This document shows positions 28,152 through 38,340 of a stretch of DNA of 64,000 nucleotides, piece after piece. The notes under the pieces are model-generated. The model did not search any database. It saw nothing but the letters and a program-made list of their open reading frames with translations, and was not told where the DNA came from. The position numbers were made by a program, and so were the translations under genes. Numbering within the stretch: the stretch's first letter is position 1; every line of letters begins with the position of its first letter. The stretch covers positions 2,418,001 through 2,482,000 of the forward strand of contig NZ_CP091056.1 in assembly GCF_021535045.1 (NCBI RefSeq), read 5' to 3'. This DNA is from Ornithinimicrobium sp. INDO-MA30-4 (GTDB lineage: Bacteria; Actinomycetota; Actinomycetes; Actinomycetales; Dermatophilaceae).

Positions 28152-29302
28152 ATGCAATCTTCTCGCTGGCTTGCGCCTTCGCTTTGGCTGACGTGGCTGG
28201 TGGTCTCAGTGACTTTGTTCATGCGGGTTCGGCCAACGGAAGTCGGCTCGGACTTGTCCTACCAAGAGATTGAAGCGATCGGCGGGCGGCCTTGGTCCGA
28301 GATTCTGACCGCCATGGGTCTCTCGTTGGTCGCCGCCTGGGCCACGGTTCTGGTCATGTGGCTCTTGGCCAGGGGCGCCGGGCTGCCGTTGGGCAAGCCG
28401 TCCTCGTTGCCCAACGGCGCGACGCCGAGTCTGCCGGAAGGTCAGCCGTGGGAGTTCGTGGCTGCGCGCCAAGGGGCAGCCGACGTTCGCGTGCACTTGA
28501 CCTATCTGGCGTCGCTGGCAGCAGATCACAAGATCCTGGTGGAGCCGAATGGTCAGGGCCACTTTTACGTCCGCAAGGGAGAGGCCTTCGACGCTTCAAG
28601 TGAAAAGGAGCGGGAGCAGATCGACGCGGCACTAGCGCAAACCGAGGTCTTGCTGACCGGGGGACTGGCACGAACTTTAGCGAGTTGGCTCACCAGCAGT
28701 TGCTCTGGCCGGTCTGGCGCGAGGATGCCAAGAAGCGGCTACTTAAACGTGGCATTGGCGTCCCCCGCGCTGACTTATTGCTGACATTTGAACCATCGCA
28801 AAACAAGGGATGGCGGGCAATGTGGCTGCTCCTTTGGGCCGTGATGGTTTCAAGCGTGGTAGGGATGATGACGGTTCCGCTATATGACGGCAGCACCGTC
28901 CTCTACCTGGTGGGGATGCCCGTGCTCTTCGCGTTGGTGGCCGTGTACAGCTTTAGGTGGCTGCTGATCCGGCCGACCGAATATGGCCGGCAGTTGCTGA
29001 TCGATGGCGAAGAGATGCGCGGCTGGCTGCCGACCTATCAGGATGAAATTGAAGCCGAGTGGCGCGCGGGCCGAGTGCACCCGCTCACCGGATGGGCTTT
29101 TGCCCTTGGGGTTGGCGATCTCTGGCAAGCCGAACTCCACAAGGATCTGCAGTTCTCGGGCTATTTCGCCAAGCAGCAGAAGATCGCGAAGGAGAGGAAC
29201 GCATCCCCTGAGATACAGGCACAGATCGAGGAGATGCGTCAGCGCTTCCCGGATGCTTCGCTGGGAGTGCCGTTGGGGACGGTCAAGCAGTTGCAGGACT
29301 GA
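28152..29302 (+). CDS. Unknown membrane protein, frame broken once
   Basis: About 383 residues after restoring one base near 28682. Four membrane segments: residues 8-25, about 57-78, and a pair after KGWRAMWLLLWAVMVSSVVG. A charged loop of about 150 residues separates the pairs, and a soluble C-terminus (FSGYFAKQQKIAKERN) ends it. The arrangement recalls DUF2207-type proteins but I cannot confirm that. Start ATG at 28152 is the Met before SSRWLAPSLWLTW. Confidence 0.6.
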
Positions 29303-29366
29303 ACCTCTAGGTCGGAGCAACCGGTCGATCGACGCGATGACGGCGGTACGGCGCACAAGCCGTGGG

Positions 29367-29398
29367 CCACACCCTCAAGTCGGTGCCGGGTGGTGTGG
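29367..29398. terminator. Weak hairpin between convergent genes
   Basis: CCACACC pairs with GGTGTGG over an 18-base loop, located between the membrane protein stop (29302) and the convergent VOC gene stop (29418). Short stem and no T run; low confidence. Confidence 0.25.
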
Positions 29399-29417
29399 AA
29401 TCGGCTGACTCAGCGCC

Positions 29418-29791
29418 TCACAATTCGGAGAGTGTGTAAATGCCCAGGATGTTGCCGCTCGGGTCGCGGAAGTGAAACCTACTCCCGCCCGGAAACTCGA
29501 ATGGCTCGGTGACGATGGTTGCTTCTTTTCTGTCAAAGTCCTGTAGGCGGCGCCGAGATCTGCGGTTTGTAGGAGCAGCAGTGGGCCTGTTGAGCTTTCT
29601 GCTCCATATGGCGGAGCAGCGGCAACGGACGCGTCGGTGCTAAACCCAATCTCCATTCCCGGCAACTGGGCGGCGGCATACGTGGGTCCGTAGTCAATGA
29701 AGGACCAGCCGAACGCGTCCTCATAAAACTGCTTGGCGACGTCCAAGTCTGTGGCCGGCAACTCGATGTTGTTCAGGGTGATCTTTGGCAT
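29418..29791 (-). CDS. VOC/glyoxalase-like protein, frame broken once
   Basis: About 124 residues after restoring one base near 29540. Domain pattern: NNIELPATDLDVAKQFYEDA FGWSF at the start, then GPLLLLQTADLGAAY, and the C-terminal GSRFHFRDPSGNILGIYTLS with the terminal Tyr-Thr-Leu-Ser-Glu-Leu. Typical of single-domain bleomycin-resistance/glyoxalase superfamily proteins. Start ATG at 29791. Confidence 0.75.
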
Positions 29792-29950
29792 GCCTAGCTC
29801 CTCGTCTCGTTGTTGCCGACCGTATCGCTGAGCACTGACAGTGGGGCACTCGGCGCAGCCGATCGTTGACTGCGGTATCGGTGAGGCGCACGATGTTGGA
29901 GCGAGGTGCCGGGGTAATTGGACACTTGTGCCACTTCTTAAGGAGAGCGA

Positions 29951-30720
29951 ATGTCCACTGGGTTTGTCACCTCGGACGATGGCACTGAGATTGCCTGGAG
30001 TAGGCAGGGCGACGGCCCGGCGCTGGTCATGATCGAGTGCGTCGGGGCGTCCCGGGCGACATCGCCGCAGCCGACTTTGCCAGCGGCTTTGGCCGCGCGG
30101 TTCAGCGTGTGGAGATATGACCGGCGGGGCAAAGGTGACAGCGGAAACAATCAGCCGTATGCGGTGGAGCGGGAGTTTGAAGACCTTGCCGCCGTCATCG
30201 GCTTGGTTGGCGGTGGCCCCGTGGATATCTATGGCTTCTCTTCGGGAGCGACCCTTGCGCTGTTAGCGGCCGAGGCCGGGCTGCCGATCCGGCGGCTCGC
30301 GTTGCTTGAGCCGCCGCTGAATCTTGAGTCTGACCACGAGCATGCGCTGGCCAGAGAGGCGCAGCGTCGGGTCGATGCTGATGTTGAAGCCGCCACCGGT
30401 GGTTCAACGTCGAGATCGTCGGCATACCGGAGGAGGTTTTGAGCCAAATGGGGCCGCTCACCGGTGAGAGTTTGAGGAATGCTCGCACGATCGTTCATGA
30501 GTTGACGTTCCTCGCGGGAACCCCTGCCTCGCGCTTCGAGGTGGTTGAGGCCCCCGCCTTGGTGATGGCCAGTGATCACACGGCCCCACCGCTTTTGGAT
30601 TGGGCGGCTCAACTGGCCGACTCCATGCCCCAAGGCGTCAGCCAGACGCTCCCTGGCGAATGGCATGGGGTGGATGATGCCACGCTCACAGCAGCGATGA
30701 GTGATTTCCTGCTGGACTAA
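29951..30720 (+). CDS. Alpha/beta hydrolase, frame broken once
   Basis: About 256 residues after restoring one base near 30400. Nucleophile elbow GFSSG in DIYGFSSGATLALLAAEAG, oxyanion region around VGASRATS, an Asp in ALVMASDHTAPPLL and a late His in LPGEWHGVD complete the triad. The second residue of the elbow (F-S-S-G) is usual for peroxidase-like or esterase members. AAGGAGAGCGA lies before the ATG at 29951. Confidence 0.8.
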
Positions 30721-30925
30721 TGCAACTCAGTCGTTGGTGGGCTCAGCCACCCGTGCGTCAAGCATTCCGTCGCAAGTCGGCCACCAAGGGGACACCGGCG
30801 GGTGTGTTTGGAGTCCAACCGGATCCCGTGCCGGATCAGCTCGGACCGGGCATCGCATAACGCGTAGGCATAACAGCTTCGTGACTCACCCGCAAGCATG
30901 CCCCTGTGGGGGCCTAAGCGTGGTT

Positions 30926-31222
30926 TCAACCCTCCTTCGCTTCAGCACCCAACCGGCCAGCGATAGCACGAGGGGACCGGCCAAACTTCAGATCGGGCAG
31001 CAGACGAGCCTGCAGGACCGGGTCTGCAGAAATTTTGCCTACCTGAGGACGTGCCCGCCGCCGCTCAGCCTCACAATCGGCGCGCATGGACTGATACCCC
31101 GCATGCTTATAGCTATTCCGGCGAATCTCACGACTGATCACCGAGGGGCACCTAACCAGATTCATCGCGATCGCCCTGACCTTCCACCCAGCCTTGCACC
31201 CCGTCGATATTTCCATCCGCAA
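30926..31222 (-). pseudogene. IS30 family transposase remnant
   Basis: 98 codons that match only the N-terminal half of IS30 transposases: a helix-turn-helix (RAIAMNLVRCPSVISREIRRN), the linker YQSMRADCEAERRRARP, and DPVLQARLLPDLKFGRSPRA before IAGRL. The DDE catalytic domain is absent and no terminal repeats were found, so the element is decayed and immobile. Confidence 0.65.
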
Positions 31223-31949
31223 ACGTCAACGCCCGCCGCGCACCCATCCAGACCCTCCACGCCAGACCCCCACCGACCAGGAGTGTTGCTACAAGGGTAT
31301 GACGCTGCCGGTACAGTTCTGAGGAAACGATCGCGACATCAAGATCGCTCCTTCAGGGAACATAGTCCAACGCTTACCAGGGGCAGTAGAGAATCCTGGC
31401 TGGCAGAGCCAACGACGAAGATTTGGCTTGGATATATCTGGAAATTCGTCGCGACGCGCATTCTTAGCGCTTCGAAAGATTCTTCACTCAGATGCGCACA
31501 ACTGCCGCCTGTGATGAACCGTTCAACGATATCGCGCGGAGTCTGCTATCAAGGCGTGCTCTGAAGTCGACCATGCAGTCGCTAGCGTGCACCGACATCA
31601 CGTCGCTGCTCCTGAGCTTGACGTGTGCTATCCGGCCAAAAAGCGCGTGTCCACCTCAAGATGCTAAAACGACACGAAGTTCCAGAATGCCAAGCAGTTC
31701 ACTTACGCCTCAGACTACCGATGATCACCCCTGATGCGAGCGTCGAGCCGTGCCCACGGCTAGATATAGAGTCGCCGAAACGCCGCTCTCGTACGACTAC
31801 TAACTCCGCTCTTCGCTGCGATGGTGCCATTCAGCCGCCTCTATCCGCCATTTTGAGCGACCCTGCCCGCAGCCAGTCCAACAAACGGCGGCATTTGCGC
31901 CCCTGCGACGTTTAGGAGTAGCTGCAACACGTTCTGTCCTTCGCGTATC
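31223..31949. other. Gene-free stretch of lower GC
   Basis: About 730 bases where no frame on either strand has convincing coding character, ribosome binding site or recognisable product. The GC content is visibly lower than the surroundings. It joins the IS30 remnant to the lipoprotein gene and looks like decayed transferred DNA. Confidence 0.5.
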
Positions 31950-32642
31950 TCAGAACTCCCATTCCCAGCCGGCGGCGTTGCCGAACGATGTCGGCGTGTA
32001 GACCAGGACACCCGATTGCAGCGACGTGTCGATCACGACCTTGCCGGTGGCTTTCTGGCCCGGGCCGATTTCGGAAGGAAGCTCGTCAGCGGGGTCCAGG
32101 CAGGTCCAGGAGTTTCCGTCGATGTCGTTCTGGAGAACCCCGTCGTCAGAAAAAGCCGTCAGGTAGAACGAGTTCATCGCGAAGGAGCCGTAGAACGGTT
32201 CTATGTCCTCGGCCAGGGCTGGGAACGTCTCAACCTCGAAAGTGAACGCCACGAACTGGCCGTTGGCGGGAGCATCAGAGAAGCCGGACGTGCAGTCGAC
32301 GCCTTTCTCCACCTCCAGCAGCTTGAAGTTCACGATGGACTCGTCGGTGTCAACGTCGTAAATGCCTGCTACCTGGCCGACCTCCTTGATCAGGTTGCCG
32401 CGGGCGGAAGTCTCTGAGTCGCCGAAATCATCTTCAGACTCCGCGGCTTCCTCGGTGGTCGGCTCGGGCTCCTCGGTACTTTCTGCTGCCGGCTCGGGAG
32501 CCACGGTTGTCGAAGCGGCTTCCTCTGGGGCTGGTGCCTCGATTGTCACCGTCTCCGTAGCGGCGGTCACTTCAGGGGCATCTTCGCTGCAGGCCGACAA
32601 CACCAAGGCTGTCGCTGCGAGCGCAGTCATCGATTTCTTCAA
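31950..32642 (-). CDS. Secreted lipoprotein, hypothetical
   Basis: 230 residues from a TTG at 32642, chosen for the AGGGGA before it; an ATG four codons in (MTALAATALVLSAC) is the alternative. Lipobox LVLSAC, then a long low-complexity Glu/Ala/Thr linker (about residues 20-80) that probably crosses the wall, and a C-terminal domain with two cysteines (VDCTSGF, SWTCLD). The end, GKVVIDTSLQSGVLVYTP, resembles the DUF4352-type beta sandwich of cell-surface lipoproteins. Function unknown. Confidence 0.7.
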   Translation of the reverse strand: MKKSMTALAATALVLSACSEDAPEVTAATETVTIEAPAPEEAASTTVAPEPAAESTEEPEPTTEEAAESEDDFGDSETSARGNLIKEVGQVAGIYDVDTDESIVNFKLLEVEKGVDCTSGFSDAPANGQFVAFTFEVETFPALAEDIEPFYGSFAMNSFYLTAFSDDGVLQNDIDGNSWTCLDPADELPSEIGPGQKATGKVVIDTSLQSGVLVYTPTSFGNAAGWEWEF

Positions 32643-33050
32643 GGTGGTTCCCCTGTTGGTGGAGTGGGTAATGCCTGTGGAGTAACGATATCCTGAAGCA
32701 GTTGGCAATCCGAGATGAACTCATAGAAACCTCGTCGGATGTCCGCTCAGGCCACAAGGCCTTGACCATAAATAAGGTCGAAGTGTGGGAGGACGATGCA
32801 ACTCGGCCACATGGATGTACAAAGCTGGTCTCCCCTTGCACTAAAACGAGCGCATCGGCATGGGGGGTCCTCGCGCTACGGGGGCGCAAAGTAGTTGGCG
32901 CAAAGTCGTGTGGATTAAGGACCTCTCGCCGCGGGTTGTGATCGCGCCCTAGGTGAATTCGCGGACCAAGCGATTCTCCAGCCAGCACGCGGTTGCTGAG
33001 GTCGAAGGCCGCAGGTCCTTCCACAGGGTGGATGCTGTTGTAGTCTCTTC
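32643..33050. other. Intergenic region, no gene seen
   Basis: About 400 bases between the lipoprotein start and the ISL3 element. Short frames exist but none has a start signal or recognisable product. It should contain the lipoprotein promoter; no strong -35/-10 pair was found. Confidence 0.45.
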
Positions 33051-33801
33051 GTCTTTGAGGGTTGGGTGAGGGGCCGCGCTGATGCGTTGGCGGGTCGAGG
33101 TCGAGGTCGAGGGTCAGAGACTCGTATCTCTCCTGATCGCCAAGGGCCTCGATGTGTCTGAGCCTACTTCTCGTTGTCGTGCCCGGAGCATCGGAGGCAC
33201 GTACTGCAGCTACTGCGACCTTTTCGTCGGCCTAGACGGTTTACCCGTGACTGCGGTTCGACGTGAGCCGGAGTTGCTCACCGTGACCATCGAGTCCGCG
33301 CCGGTCCCGGCCGGTTGCCCGGCCTGCGGGGTAGCGGCGCAGGTACACAGCAGGCGGGTGGTCAGGTTGGTCGATGCCCCGTGCTTCGACACCCCACAAG
33401 AGAACCTGACCGACAAGCAGCGCGCCCGCATCGCCCCGGCGTTCGCCGCCGGCGAAGCCCACGGCGAGGTCGATTTGGCCTGGCAAGGCGCCCAAGAACT
33501 GCGCTCGGCCTACAGACACCCCGACAAGGAAACCGGCCGCACCATCGCCGAGCGGATCATCAACTCGTTTCCCACCTGCCCGGTCCCCGAAATTGCACGT
33601 CTGGGCCGGACCCTGCGTGCCTGGAAAGAAGCGTTCCTGGCCTACTTCGACACCACCGCGACCAACGGCGGCACTGAGGCCATCAACGTCCTCATCGAGC
33701 TCCACCGCCGCATCGACAGAGGCCTCACCAACTTCGAGAACTACCGCCTACGCATGCTTCTCATCGGCGGAGGACTCAACCTATGACCCACCCTCAAAGA
33801 C
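33051..33801. mobile_element. Internally deleted ISL3-family element with terminal inverted repeats
   Basis: Left end GTCTTTGAGGGTTGGG (33051-33066) matches the reverse complement of the right end, GTCTTTGAGGGTGGG (33787-33801), apart from one extra T. At about 750 bp it is roughly half the length of a complete ISL3 element. The inner transposase frame lacks the central catalytic part. No matching 8-bp target duplication is seen (GTCTCTTC left, TAAAAGCC right). It could move only with a helper transposase. Confidence 0.65.
33082..33786 (+). pseudogene. ISL3 transposase with in-frame internal deletion
   Basis: 234 codons open throughout. The N-terminal zinc-finger part (PAGCPACGVAAQVHSRRVVR LVDAPCF) is joined directly, after DTPQ, to the C-terminal part (ENLTDKQRARIAPAF; then SFPTCPVPEIARLGRTLRAW and FDTTATNGGTEAINVLIE). 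Complete family members have some 200 extra residues at the junction, including the first catalytic aspartates. The reading frame is kept, so a short protein could be made, but not an active transposase. Confidence 0.7.
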
Positions 33802-34010
33802 TAAAAGCCGGCAATGGCTGCCATGCAGTTGGGGCCGCAGCTAGGAGGTCGGCAAGAGGCTCAGCTCGATGCCCCGGCAAGGCGGTGTCGACGTCAGGTT
33901 GCGTGGCGCAGGGCCAGCTGAACCGCCATCGTGTCATCTTGGCGACCCGGAGTTCTCAATAGCTCCGAAATTCGGCAAATACCCCGGGAACAAACCCACC
34001 CAGCCAAGAG

Positions 34011-34029
34011 TTGAGCATAGTGAACTCAA
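34011..34029. promoter_or_regulatory. HAIR operator (HspR site) 1 upstream of dnaK
   Basis: TTGAG-N9-CTCAA, which has the exact spacing of the HspR-associated inverted repeat (CTTGAGT-N7-ACTCAAG); outer bases are G and C. It lies 18 bases before a TTGACA -35-like hexamer at 34047-34052 and 130 bases before the dnaK start. The cognate repressor gene is hspR at 37877. Confidence 0.8.
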
Positions 34030-34074
34030 CTTACGTGACTGCGGGTTTGACAAACTTCAGCCGCATGAGCAAAG

Positions 34075-34093
34075 TTGAGTGCAGTTACATCAA
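34075..34093. promoter_or_regulatory. HAIR operator 2 upstream of dnaK (one mismatch)
   Basis: TTGAG-N9-ATCAA, one mismatch from the HAIR core and with the same spacing as site 1. It falls near or just past the expected -10 region of the TTGACA promoter, so occupancy would block initiation. Confidence 0.55.
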
Positions 34094-34159
34094 CCCGCAC
34101 CAGCGGCTAGGGCAACCGGCGACGGACCCGGCCACATGACATACAGGAGTGATTGATTC

Positions 34160-36021
<1,862 letters not shown>

Positions 36022-36025
<4 letters not shown>

Positions 36026-36636
36026 GCGACGTGAGCCAGGGCAACGGTGGGGCCGACGACCTCGACCCCACCGCGCCCGACGCGCAGTCCGCTGAAGAGC
36101 AGGAAGTTGTCGACGCTGAAGTAGTCGACAACGAGGTTGACCCCGACGGGCCGCCCGCAGATGGCAACGACACCTCATACGAGGACGAGTTGTTGGGCGA
36201 CACCGACGCGGCGTTGGCTGCCTCCCGGCTCGAAGACCTGCGTGGGCTCCAAGCCGAGTACATGAACTACAAGCGGCGCGTTGACCGCGACCGTGCCCGT
36301 GACCGCCAGTTGGCCACGAGCGCAGTCGTTGAGTCGATGATCCCCGTGCTGGATGACATCTATTCAGCACGTCAGCACGGCGATCTGACTGAGGGTCCGT
36401 TTGCGGCCATCGCAGACAAGCTCGAGGCAACGTTGGGCAAGTTTGGTGTTGAGCGCTTCGGCGAGCAGGGCGAGACTTTCGACCCGGCACTGCACGAAGC
36501 TTTGATGCACCTCCCCGAGGCCGACCTGCCTGAAGGCACGACCGAGACGACCATCGTCCAGGTCATGCAGCCAGGCTTCAAGGTTGGTGAGCGGATCGTC
36601 CGCGCGGCACGCGTGGCGGTTGCTGACCCATCCTGA
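36022..36636 (+). CDS. grpE: Nucleotide exchange factor GrpE
   Basis: 204 residues, GTG start overlapping the dnaK stop (GTGA). Acidic disordered N-terminus (about residues 1-60), long coiled coil ([27 protein letters not shown]), then the beta domain with [19 protein letters not shown] and [18 protein letters not shown]. Releases ADP from DnaK. The DAEVVD acidic motif is shared with the DnaK tail. Confidence 0.95.
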
Positions 36637-36658
36637 TCAACCGCAGCAGTATGCGACG

Positions 36659-36687
36659 CGAGGGGTTCCACACGCTGGGACCCCTCG
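36659..36687. terminator. Hairpin between grpE and dnaJ
   Basis: CGAGGGGT pairs with ACCCCTCG over a 13-base loop, in the 123-base gap between grpE and dnaJ. It could be a partial terminator or a processing site that sets dnaJ level below dnaK. No T run. Confidence 0.45.
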
Positions 36688-36759
36688 TGTCGTCACACCA
36701 GGGCAGGCGCGCAAGCCAGCCCACCGACATACTTCAGGCAAAGGAGGTGACCCGCACAG

Positions 36760-37786
36760 ATGGCGAGTCAAGACTGGTTCGATAAAGACTTCTACGCGAT
36801 CCTCGGGGTCGCCCAGGACGCCGATCAGGCGACCATCAAAAGACCTATCGCAAGCTAGCGCGTGAGTTCCACCCGGATAATCACCCTGGCGATGCGGCCG
36901 CTGAAGACCGCTTCAAAGAGATCGGCGAGGCGTATGCGGTGCTCTCCGATCCCGAAGAGCGTCAGCAATACGACGGCATCCGATCCATGTCGCGCGGTGG
37001 CGCTCGTTTCACCTCTGGTGGCGGCGGGGCTGCCGGTGGCGGCTTCGATGACGTCTTCTCGCAGATGTTTGGCAACGCTGGCGGCGGACAGGCCCGTGGT
37101 GGCGGCCAGCAGTTCAGTGGCGCCGAGGGCATCAACCTCGAAGACCTGCTCGGCGGATTCGCCGGAGGCGGCGGACGAGGCCAGGCCGGTTTTGGCGGGC
37201 CAGGCTTTGGTGGCGGGGCAGGATTCCGCGGACCGCAGCCAGGTCGCGACGTTGAAGCGCGCGCCAGCCTGTCGTTCCGCTCGGCCGTTTTGGGCGACAC
37301 CGTCACGGTGACTGGCCCCAACTCCGAGCGCATCACCGCCAAGATCCCAGCCGGGGTCAAAGACGGACAGAAAATTCGACTGCGCGGCAAAGGCTCACCT
37401 GGCGAAGGTGGCGGCCCGCGTGGCGACATGCTGCTCGCGATCAAGGTGACGTCGCACCCGGTGTTTAGCCGCGACGGCAACAACCTGCTGGTTGACCTGC
37501 CGGTCACGTTTGCCGAGGCCGCGCTGGGCGCAACCGTCAGCGTGCCAACGTTGGATGGTGCCAAGGTGAAGGTCAAGGTCGCGCCGGGCACGCCCTCGGG
37601 GCGCTCGCTTCGGCTAAGGGCCGAGGGGTAGCCACGTCGAAGGGCACGGGCGACCTGCTGGCCAAGGTCTCGGTGGTGGTGCCACAACGGCTCACCGATG
37701 AGACCCAGGCGGCAGTCGAAGTCCTGCAGGCTGCGGACGAGGGTTTTGACCCGCGGGCCGAGGTTTTCAGCCGCGCGAGCGAATAG
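36760..37786 (+). CDS. dnaJ: DnaJ-type co-chaperone without zinc finger, frame broken twice
   Basis: About 342 residues; lost bases are near 36841 (AAAAA read as AAAA) and 37628 (GGGGG read as GGGG). J domain with the HPD motif in [14 protein letters not shown] and the start [21 protein letters not shown] Gly/Phe-rich linker ([20 protein letters not shown]) leads straight to the C-terminal substrate domains ([19 protein letters not shown]). None of the four CxxCxGxG repeats is present, so it is a class B J protein (CbpA-like layout) rather than canonical DnaJ. RBS AAGGAGGTGA precedes the ATG. Confidence 0.9.
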
Positions 37787-37794
37787 CTTGATTC

Positions 37795-37830
37795 GGGCCG
37801 GTTAGCGCAGAAGGTTGCGCTGACCGGCCC
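37795..37830. terminator. Strong hairpin between dnaJ and hspR
   Basis: GGGCCGGT-T-AGCGCA pairs with TGCGCT-G-ACCGGCCC around loop GAAGGT: 14 pairs with a single mismatch, 8 bases after the dnaJ stop. No U run follows. Possible attenuator limiting hspR, or end of the chaperone transcript. Confidence 0.55.
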
Positions 37831-37876
37831 GTTCCCGATGAGATAGACCACCGAGCGACACCAAGGAGGTGACGGC

Positions 37877-38317
37877 ATGCGCAACCACGGCGAAATCGAC
37901 GAAGACGCGCCCGTCTATGTCATCTCCATCGCTGCAGACCTCGCCGGTATGCATGCGCAAACGTTGCGTCAGTACGACAAGTTGGGCCTGGTCACGCCAA
38001 AGCGGACCCGGGGCGGGGGTCGGCGGTATTCGTTCCAGGACGTGAACCGACTGCGCGAAGTTCAGCGACTCTCGCAAGAAGGCGTCAGCCTGGCGGGGAT
38101 CCAGCGGATTCTTGAATTGGAAAATCAGGTGGCAGCGCTGCAGGCGCGGGTGTCTGAGTTGAGCCTGGCGAACGAGACCATGAGTCACGCGCTGGGCTTG
38201 GGGGAGCGGGTCTTCGCTGCTGGGATTAGCGGCGAGATTGAGGCGATGCGGCAGGGCAAGCGGCCCACGCGCCGGTCGACCTCGACCGCGTTAACGCTCT
38301 GGCGGCCCCACCGCTAA
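37877..38317 (+). CDS. hspR: Heat-shock repressor HspR (MerR family)
   Basis: 146 residues from the ATG at 37877 with AAGGAGGTGACGGC before it. MerR-type winged helix: YVISIAADLAGMHAQTLRQY DKLGLVTPKRTRGGGRRYS, then VNRLREVQRLSQEGVSLAGI and a helical dimerisation part. HspR with DnaK as co-repressor binds HAIR sites; such sites lie upstream of dnaK and clpB here. The last 15 residues are unlike HspR and a lost base near 38265 may have changed the tail (the alternative frame reads PVDLDRVNALAAPPLTDAHV). Confidence 0.95.
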   Translation: MRNHGEIDEDAPVYVISIAADLAGMHAQTLRQYDKLGLVTPKRTRGGGRRYSFQDVNRLREVQRLSQEGVSLAGIQRILELENQVAALQARVSELSLANETMSHALGLGERVFAAGISGEIEAMRQGKRPTRRSTSTALTLWRPHR

Positions 38318-38340
38318 CTGACGCACATGTATGAGTGGGG

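Noticed and set aside
30717-30929. 70-codon minus-strand frame beside the IS30 remnant
   Set aside because: No similarity to the transposase or any family and no ribosome binding site.
32702-32941. 79-codon + strand frame upstream of the ISL3 element
   Set aside because: No start signal, mixed composition and no recognisable domain.
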